NCBI RefSeq assembly: GCF_002090175.1
Contig: NZ_BBRN01000005.1
Span: 310,001-374,000, forward strand
Direction: 5' to 3'
DNA from: Demequina sp. NBRC 110057
GTDB taxonomy: Bacteria; Actinomycetota; Actinomycetes; Actinomycetales; Demequinaceae
Length of the DNA: 64,000 bases
Shown here: piece by piece, positions 58,570 to 64,000 of the stretch
Layout of the letters: each line of letters begins with the position of its first letter
How positions within the stretch are numbered: position 1 is the first letter of the stretch
Translations under genes and position numbers: made by a program
The notes under the pieces: generated by a model
Database searches by the model: none
What the model was told of the DNA's origin: nothing
The model's input: only the letters and a program-made list of their open reading frames with translations

Positions 58570-59897
58570 GACGCGTACCTTCCCACGCCGCGGTAGTGCC
58601 AGCCGGCGTCGATCCAGTCCTGTACAGGGAGGCAGTTGCGCCCATCGATCACGCGCGCGTGCGCGACGATGCCCTTGAGGGCCACGGGGTCGAGTTCTCG
58701 GAATTGCTTCCACTCCGTCGCAACGACGACGAGGTCGGCGCCCTGGCACGCGGAGATAGCGTCGTCGACGTACGTCAGCGTGGGCCACACCTTGGAGGCG
58801 TTGGCGTTCGCCTCGGGATCGTGCACGGTGACGAGTGCGCCGTGCAGGTGCAGCTTGCCGGCCACATCGAGCGCGGGCGAGTCACGGATATCGTCGCTAT
58901 CGGGCTTAAACGCCGCGCCCAGCACCGCGATCCGAGCGCCGGGCAGAACTCCCACCATGTCCTCTGCCATGCCCACCGCTTGGTCGCGGCGACGCATGTT
59001 GACATTGTCGACCTCGCGCAGAAAGGTCAGCGCCTGATCCACACCGAGCTCCCCCGCGCGAGCCATGAATGCGCGAATGTCCTTCGGGAGGCAGCCGCCG
59101 CCGAAGCCCAGGCCCGCCCCCAAGAACTTACGACCAATACGGGCGTCGTGGCCGATCGCATCGGCCAAGTCCACCACGTCTGCACCGGTTGCCTCACACA
59201 CCTCCGCGATCGCGTTGATGAAGGAAATCTTGGTCGCGAGGAATGCGTTGGCCGACACCTTGATCAGCTCCGAAGTCGCCAGGTCCGTCACGAGGAACGG
59301 GGTGTCCCGACCAATCGCGTCGGCGTACACGCGGCGCGCGACGTCCTCGACTGCACCGGGACCGGCAGTGTCCACACCCACCACGATGCGGTCGGGACGC
59401 AGCGTGTCCTCGACCGCGAAGCCCTCGCGCAGAAACTCGGGATTCCAGCCCAGCTGCGCCTCGTCACCTACCGGGGCGAGTTCGCGCACCCGCGCGGCCA
59501 AACGAGCAGCGGTGCCCACCGGAACCGTCGACTTGCCGAGGATCGTGGCAGGACGGGTCAACAGTGGGGCGAGCGTCTCGATCACGCCGTCGACGAAGGT
59601 CAAGTCGGCCGCGTATTCACCCTTGCGCTGCGGGGTCCCGACACCGATGAAGTGCACGTCGGCAAAGTCGGCGGCCTCGGCCACCTCGGTCGTGAACCGC
59701 AGCCGCCCCGAATCGAGATGCTTGCGCAGGAGTTCCGGCAGCCCAGGCTCAAAGAACGGAGCCTCGCCCGCTGACAGACGCGCGACTTTGTCGGGGTCGA
59801 TGTCGACGCCGATCACCTCGTGGCCGAGCTCGGCCATCCCCGCGGCATGCGTCGCGCCCAGATAACCGGTGCCAAGGACAGAAACACGCTCAGCCAT
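58566..59897 (-). CDS. ugd: UDP-glucose 6-dehydrogenase
   Basis: A 443-residue NAD-dependent enzyme oxidising UDP-glucose to UDP-glucuronate for surface polysaccharides. Rossmann loop VLGTGYLGATHAAGMAELGH, IGVGTPQRKGEYAADL, KSTVPVGTA, NPEFLREGFAVEDTLRPDR and catalytic Cys near 269 in GLGFGGGCLPKDIRAF are present. The ATG at 59897 lies 6 nt after TAGTGT, a -10 box containing the manA stop codon. Followed by dtxR with a 4-base overlap. Confidence 0.96.
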   Translation of the reverse strand: MAERVSVLGTGYLGATHAAGMAELGHEVIGVDIDPDKVARLSAGEAPFFEPGLPELLRKHLDSGRLRFTTEVAEAADFADVHFIGVGTPQRKGEYAADLTFVDGVIETLAPLLTRPATILGKSTVPVGTAARLAARVRELAPVGDEAQLGWNPEFLREGFAVEDTLRPDRIVVGVDTAGPGAVEDVARRVYADAIGRDTPFLVTDLATSELIKVSANAFLATKISFINAIAEVCEATGADVVDLADAIGHDARIGRKFLGAGLGFGGGCLPKDIRAFMARAGELGVDQALTFLREVDNVNMRRRDQAVGMAEDMVGVLPGARIAVLGAAFKPDSDDIRDSPALDVAGKLHLHGALVTVHDPEANANASKVWPTLTYVDDAISACQGADLVVVATEWKQFRELDPVALKGIVAHARVIDGRNCLPVQDWIDAGWHYRGVGRYAS

Positions 59898-59903
59898 ACC
59901 CGA

Positions 59904-59909
59904 ACACTA
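59904..59909 (-). promoter_or_regulatory. -10 box TAGTGT for leaderless ugd, overlapping the manA stop
   Basis: TAGTGT on the minus strand ends 6 nt before the ugd ATG; its TAG is the manA stop codon (59907-59909). Confidence 0.55.
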
Positions 59910-61079
59910 GCGGTCGGCGATGACGTCCCCCTCGTGCAACGAAGGAGCACGCGCCACCACCACCAGGCCGCTCGTGCCGATCGTCACCTCTCCCAGCGAC
60001 GCGCGCACGAAGACGGCCTGCCCGCGAGTCAGGGACTTCGTCGTGCCATGCGCGGTGACCGTCGCCTCTCCCTCGTGGCACAGGACGATGCGCGGGCCGC
60101 TCTCCACCACGGCCTCCCCCTTCCTCACCAACGTGAGGGCGAACTCATCGGCGGGGACAGTGAGGTGGCGGGCGTGCCCCGCGATGACCTCCAGCGGGCG
60201 CACCGGCGGCGCGGGTCGCGTGTCGGCGAGGGACAGAAGCAAGCTGACGTCGACGTGCTTCGAGGTCAACCCGCCGCGCACCACATTGTCCGAGTTCGAC
60301 ATGATCTCGAGTCCCACACCGGACTGATAGGAGTGCAGGATGCCTGCCCCCGTGAAGACTGCCTCCCCCGGCTCCAACTCGACGACGTTGAGAGCAAGTG
60401 CCACGATCGCTCCCGGGTCTCCCGGGAACGCCGCGAGGGCGTCGGCAGCCGCACGCAAGGCACTCGATGGCTCGGCCTCGGCGCCCATGCGGCGCAGTGA
60501 AGAAAAGGTCTCGTCGTCAACGCCAGCCGAGAGGACATCGGCGAGGAAGCTCGCGGCATCGTCCGCGCGTTCAAGGTCGTCGGCGAGCGCATGCGCCCGT
60601 GGGGTATCCAATGCATGCAGGTCCTGCGCGGTATTGGCAAGGTCTCGTACACCGACGAGGACGCGCATGGGCGAGATGGCGACCACCATTTCCGGCTTGT
60701 GGAAGGGGTCGAGGAATGCGTGGACGTTGCCTCCCGTGCCCCGTTGTTCACGGGCGAAACCTTCCTGTGCCTGGCGCAGCGTGGGGTGCACCTGGATCGA
60801 CAGCGGCTTGGCGATCGCGAGAATCTTCAGCAAGAAGGGGAGCCGTGCGCCCCACCGACGGGCCGCATCCGGCCCCAAAAAATCGATCGGGCTGCGCGCG
60901 ATGAGCTCATCGAGAGCGGCGTTTCCCGACGGGTCCGACAGCCACGACGGCGCCGAATCATGCGCACCCCACCACGCCTCCGCATACGGAGAACCGTCCG
61001 GCTCGAACCCCAGCAACCGCGGAATGTCGTCAGTCGTACCCCAGTCGTAGTGGCGGAGGGTCGGGCTGAGTCGCTGCAC
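59907..61079 (-). CDS. manA: Mannose-6-phosphate isomerase, class I
   Basis: A 390-residue zinc enzyme interconverting fructose-6-P and mannose-6-P. LRHYDWGTTDDIPRLLG opens the protein; zinc ligands are in PLSIQVHPT, DPFHKPEMV and GAGILHSYQSGVGLEIM; NVVRGGLTSKHVD follows. It supplies mannose for polyprenyl-P-mannose used by the protein mannosyltransferase at 10270. GTG at 61077-61079, seven nt after CAGACT; divergent from serC with a 42-bp gap. Confidence 0.95.
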   Translation of the reverse strand: MQRLSPTLRHYDWGTTDDIPRLLGFEPDGSPYAEAWWGAHDSAPSWLSDPSGNAALDELIARSPIDFLGPDAARRWGARLPFLLKILAIAKPLSIQVHPTLRQAQEGFAREQRGTGGNVHAFLDPFHKPEMVVAISPMRVLVGVRDLANTAQDLHALDTPRAHALADDLERADDAASFLADVLSAGVDDETFSSLRRMGAEAEPSSALRAAADALAAFPGDPGAIVALALNVVELEPGEAVFTGAGILHSYQSGVGLEIMSNSDNVVRGGLTSKHVDVSLLLSLADTRPAPPVRPLEVIAGHARHLTVPADEFALTLVRKGEAVVESGPRIVLCHEGEATVTAHGTTKSLTRGQAVFVRASLGEVTIGTSGLVVVARAPSLHEGDVIADR

Positions 61080-61109
61080 GCGCGACAGTCTGCCACCCCG
61101 TGCGCACAC

Positions 61110-61115
61110 TACGCT
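61110..61115 (+). promoter_or_regulatory. -10 box TACGCT for leaderless serC
   Basis: TACGCT ends 6 nt before ATG 61122; the region is shared with the divergent manA promoter. Confidence 0.55.
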
Positions 61116-61121
61116 GGCGCC

Positions 61122-62246
61122 ATGTCGAGCGAACTCACCCTCCCCGCCGATCTGCTCCCGCGCGATGGCCGCTTCGGTTCGGGCCCCTCGCGGGTGCGTG
61201 ACGCCCAGGTACAGGCGATTGTCGCGGCGCAGCCGGACCTGCTCGGGACGTCTCACCGCCAGGCCCCGGTGCGTGCGCTCGTACGCGACGTGCGTGAGGG
61301 GCTCGCCCAGCTCTACTCGCTTCCCGACGGCTACGAAGTGCTCCTTGGCAACGGTGGCTCGACGTCCTTCTGGGATGCCGCCACGTTCTCCCTCGTGGAG
61401 CGCCGTGCACAACACTGCTCTTTCGGCGAGTTCGGATCCAAGTTCGCCAAGGCCACCACGACGGCACCGCACCTCGAGGCCTCTGACGTGGTCGAGGCGT
61501 CTCCCGGCGACGTCGCGCTACCTGTGGCGCGCGACGGAATCGACGTCTACGCGTGGCCGCACAACGAGACGTCCACCGGCGCGATGGCCCCGGTCGCGCG
61601 TCCCGAAGGCATCGGCGACGCGTTGACGGTGATCGACGGCACCTCCGCTGCCGGCGGTCTCCGCCTCGACCCCACCCAGGCCGACGTCTATTACTTCGCG
61701 CCGCAGAAGAGCTTTGGGTCCGATGGCGGCTTGTGGTTTGCCCTCGTCTCGCCCGCAGCGATCGAGCGAATCGAGCGCATCGCCGCCTCAGGTCGCTACA
61801 TTCCGGAGACACTCGCGCTGAAGAACGCCCTGGACAACAGCCGCCTCGACCAGACGCTCAACACGCCGGCCCTGACGCCCCTCATCATGATGCGCGAACA
61901 ACTCGCGTGGATGAATGGGAACGGCGGTCTCGACTTTGTGACGGCGCGTACAGCAGAGTCATCACGCCGCCTTTACACATGGGCGGACGAGTCTCCATAC
62001 ACCGTGACTTTTGTCACAGACCCTTCATACCGCTCACACGTCGTGGCTACCGTCGACCTGCTCCCGCCGGTGGACTCGACCCAGTTGCGGTCGATTCTTC
62101 GTGGTGCGGGAGTCGTCGACATTGACCCCTACCGCAAGCTCGGACGCAATCAGATCAGGGTCGGGATGTTCCCGTCCGTCGATCCCGACGACGTCTCCGC
62201 GCTCACCGCCTCGATCGACTGGATTCTGGAGAGATCTCTGACATGA
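61122..62246 (+). CDS. serC: Phosphoserine aminotransferase
   Basis: A 374-residue PLP enzyme converting 3-phosphohydroxypyruvate and glutamate to phosphoserine. It is the actinobacterial SerC form: RFGSGPSRVRDAQ at the start, GTSHRQAPVR, GNGGSTSFWDAA, HNETSTGA, and PLP-binding Lys196 in FAPQKSFGSDGG. Leaderless from TACGCT. The stop overlaps the ATG of the CAP-domain gene as ATGA, and DUF3027 is just beyond, as in many actinobacteria. Confidence 0.96.
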   Translation: MSSELTLPADLLPRDGRFGSGPSRVRDAQVQAIVAAQPDLLGTSHRQAPVRALVRDVREGLAQLYSLPDGYEVLLGNGGSTSFWDAATFSLVERRAQHCSFGEFGSKFAKATTTAPHLEASDVVEASPGDVALPVARDGIDVYAWPHNETSTGAMAPVARPEGIGDALTVIDGTSAAGGLRLDPTQADVYYFAPQKSFGSDGGLWFALVSPAAIERIERIAASGRYIPETLALKNALDNSRLDQTLNTPALTPLIMMREQLAWMNGNGGLDFVTARTAESSRRLYTWADESPYTVTFVTDPSYRSHVVATVDLLPPVDSTQLRSILRGAGVVDIDPYRKLGRNQIRVGMFPSVDPDDVSALTASIDWILERSLT

Positions 62247-63148
62247 CCGAAACGCAGGACGTCCTCGCCCCGACGCGACCCCGTCGCAGCGCAGCAGCGA
62301 TCGTCCTGCTCGGCATGATTCCCCTGGCCGTGGCCGGCACCGCCGGTGTCGCGGCAGCCACGTGGCTCCCGGGCGAGCAGCCCGGCCCGGTCGTGGTCTC
62401 CAAGACGGACCACCTCGACGGCACGCCGGCGCCCGACATCACCAGCGCGCTTGTCGCCCCTGGCAGTCTCAAGGATGTGGACCTCGCTGCTTCCGTGCAG
62501 GCCATCAAGGTCACGGTCCCCGAGCCCGTCGAGACGAAGCCGGCGGTCACCGTTACTGCCCAGCAGACGACGAAGGCCGCAACGGCCACGCCGGACAAGA
62601 AGGCGCGTGCGGGCAACGAGGCGACGACCAAGAAGGCCACCACCAAGAAGCCCTCGTCACCGCAGAAGTCGTCGCAGTCGACAGAGGCGGCACAGAAGAC
62701 TTCGTCGTCCGGGAGCGGCAAGACATTTCAGCAGTACTGCAGTTCGCCCCAGAGCCCTGCAGCCGCCTCGGGTGGTGCGAAGGGGCTGATGGCGGCCGCG
62801 AACAAGGAACGCGCCCGCCTGGGCATTGCTCCCCTCAGTTGGAACGGATCGCTTGCCTCGGCCGCGACGTCGTGGTCGACATCGATGGCGCAGAAGGACA
62901 GCGGTACCTCAGCTCCGATGGACGCGCTCGCCCACAATCCGAACCGGCCCGGCGCCGAAAACGTCGCGGTCAGCCACGCGAGCGGCGGCATGGGCGAGGG
63001 CTCGGCGGTCTCGCGAGCCCATTCCGGCTGGATGTACTCCAACGGTCACTGCCTCAACCTGATGAATCCCGCGTACACGCAGATGGGCGCGGGAACCGCC
63101 AAAACGTCAGACGGCACTACCTGGTACACCACCGCTAACTACCGCTGA
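62243..63148 (+). CDS. Membrane-anchored CAP/SCP-domain protein
   Basis: A 301-residue protein. One transmembrane helix (about 18-41), a Thr/Ala/Lys-rich extracellular linker (about 45-165), and a C-terminal CAP domain with MAAANKERARLGIAPLSWNGSLASAA, GAENVAV and GHCLNLMNPAYTQMGAG carrying the conserved His/Glu positions. Two Cys may pair. CAP proteins bind lipids or act as stress-related secreted factors; function here is unknown. Translationally coupled to serC (ATGA). The Thr-rich linker is a plausible O-mannosylation target. Confidence 0.9.
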   Translation: MTETQDVLAPTRPRRSAAAIVLLGMIPLAVAGTAGVAAATWLPGEQPGPVVVSKTDHLDGTPAPDITSALVAPGSLKDVDLAASVQAIKVTVPEPVETKPAVTVTAQQTTKAATATPDKKARAGNEATTKKATTKKPSSPQKSSQSTEAAQKTSSSGSGKTFQQYCSSPQSPAAASGGAKGLMAAANKERARLGIAPLSWNGSLASAATSWSTSMAQKDSGTSAPMDALAHNPNRPGAENVAVSHASGGMGEGSAVSRAHSGWMYSNGHCLNLMNPAYTQMGAGTAKTSDGTTWYTTANYR

Positions 63149-63178
63149 CGCGGCGAGGGCCGTGCGCGCCTTTGGGCG

Positions 63179-64000
63179 CTAGTCGGCCTTCGCAGTCTCG
63201 CCAGCCTCAGCCGAGGTGCCTACCTCGGCGGAGGCAACCGCGTCGCCGACCGATGCCGCGGCTGGCTCGGGAGTCTCGTCGCCTGATGCGTCGGTCGCGC
63301 CGGCGACGGGCTCGGCCTCCGCAGGCTGCTCGGCCTCCGCAGGCTGCTCAGCATCCGCGGGCTGCTCGGCAGGCGCGACCTGCTCGGGGGCGAGCTCCAT
63401 CTCGACGAAGGCCTCGGTGTCGAAAACAGGGTGGTTGGCGGGCCACAGGGAGCTCGTGCGCTCTGTGGCGGACGGGGCCTGCCCGCCGCACGTGTGATCG
63501 ACGGGCACCACGGTGCCGTCGAAGGGGCACCACTTGTTGGCGCACACGCCGAAGTGAAGGCGCAGCGAGCCCGACAGCGGGATGACGAACTCACCCACGG
63601 CGCCCTCGGGTCCAGGTCCTCCGTGGACGGCGGCGCCCGCCTCCTGCGTGCGAGCCATCCAGCGCTCGGCGGCCTCGTCGCGTCCCACGGGTCCGAGCAC
63701 ACGCTCGCGCCCCAGCCCGAACTCCCAGATGGCGACCTCATCGGCCTCGTCGTCGCCGGTGACGGTGTACCCGGGCGTCAGACGCGGGTCAGGGTCGAAG
63801 CGCGGGACAGCCATGCCGGGCTTGATGTCGCCCGGCTCGACCCGCTCGGCCCACGGAACCCACGAGGGCGACAGCAGGGCATCGTCCGCTGCGACGAGGT
63901 TGGCCTCGCACACGAGCGCGTTGCGCAGCCGCGGGGCGCGGGACAGCGTCACCGACCACACCCAACCTCGGTATCCGGGAAGGGAGCAGCCGAAGAGGTG
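63179..64000 (-). CDS. DUF3027 family protein, 5' end outside window
   Basis: At least 274 residues; the reading frame continues past the right edge, where GYRGWVWSVTLSRAPRLRN shows the family core is already under way, so the N-terminus is missing. VCEANLVAADDALLSPSWVPW and a C-terminal Cys/His cluster (CANKWCPFDG...DHTCGG) probably bind zinc. A 70-residue acidic tail holds three EQPA(D/E)A repeats. DUF3027 beside serC is a conserved actinobacterial pairing; the function is unknown. Confidence 0.88.
   Translation of the reverse strand, partial: HLFGCSLPGYRGWVWSVTLSRAPRLRNALVCEANLVAADDALLSPSWVPWAERVEPGDIKPGMAVPRFDPDPRLTPGYTVTGDDEADEVAIWEFGLGRERVLGPVGRDEAAERWMARTQEAGAAVHGGPGPEGAVGEFVIPLSGSLRLHFGVCANKWCPFDGTVVPVDHTCGGQAPSATERTSSLWPANHPVFDTEAFVEMELAPEQVAPAEQPADAEQPAEAEQPAEAEPVAGATDASGDETPEPAAASVGDAVASAEVGTSAEAGETAKAD

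Larger units (their letters stand above)
2339..59163. repeat. Dispersed 9-mer GGCCGATGC, about 34 copies in both orientations
   Basis: Examples: 2339, 9241, 13281, 13396, 15582, 45091 and 45112. Copies lie in genes in several frames and in gaps, usually extended to GGCCGATGCC or GGCCGATGCG. Chance at this composition would give about two. Copies thin out at both ends of the window. A role such as a Chi-like or uptake-type signal is only inference. Confidence 0.55.

Overview
The window is about 70% G+C and comes from the chromosome of an actinobacterium, most plausibly of the order Micrococcales. Signs are the gene orders metG-tatD-G5/transglycosylase-rsmA, serC next to DUF3027, and glp-rimJ-glpR, together with a protein O-mannosyltransferase, a Cys102-type DtxR regulator and many apparently leaderless genes. 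Genus is not asserted. I see no transposase, phage gene, CRISPR array or plasmid function; this is core and light-accessory chromosome.

Layout. 1-4.3 kb (-): rRNA methylation, a wall lytic protein, TatD and MetG. 4.4-9.4 kb: a large LuxR-family ATPase regulator convergent with an anchored surface protein, then a D,D-carboxypeptidase coupled to rsmI. 10.3-15.7 kb: protein mannosyltransferase, Lrp regulator divergent from ornithine cyclodeaminase, a PerM-type membrane protein and an FKBP lipoprotein. 15.8-19.1 kb (-): an overlapping three-gene surface-glycan operon (GT4, pyruvyltransferase-like, flippase-like). 19.2-22.3 kb (-): transglutaminase-like protein and a PIF1-type helicase with BRCT. 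22.4-28.9 kb: cardiolipin synthase, XRE/BenE divergon with two clear operator sites, sirtuin, glutamate dehydrogenase, tRNA-Ala(CGC) and an SDR. 29.1-40.4 kb: a TauE-like exporter behind a Trp-rich leader ORF, a MocR regulator, and a convergent seven-gene peptide-ABC/amidohydrolase/aminotransferase operon. 40.6-47.1 kb: HdeD-like protein, a cytoplasmic GH92 plus GT4 pair and a secreted GH55 glucanase. 47.4-51.2 kb: the Glp/RimJ/GlpR division-associated cluster, folate cyclo-ligase and an FmdB zinc ribbon. 51.2-55.3 kb: a 1,360-residue protein built like a DUF4011-class helicase-nuclease but with its catalytic motifs erased. 55.3-55.9 kb: a nested inverted-repeat array and tRNA-Arg(CCT). 56-64 kb: aldo-keto reductase, NlpC/P60 protein, DtxR, UDP-glucose dehydrogenase, ManA, SerC, a CAP protein and DUF3027.

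Themes. Many genes begin 6-7 nt after a TANNNT -10 box with no room for a ribosome-binding site, while downstream operon genes are joined by ATGA/GTGA overlaps. Envelope and glycan functions dominate: mannose supply (ManA), UDP-glucuronate (Ugd), mannosylation (PMT), glycan assembly, glycan hydrolysis (GH92, GH55) and peptidoglycan turnover. The strongest unexplained signals are a 9-mer, GGCCGATGC, present about 34 times across the window and forming one terminator stem as an inverted pair; two different intergenic repeat sets with a 41-42 bp period; the catalytically erased helicase-nuclease homologue; and the Trp-rich leaderless leader ORF.
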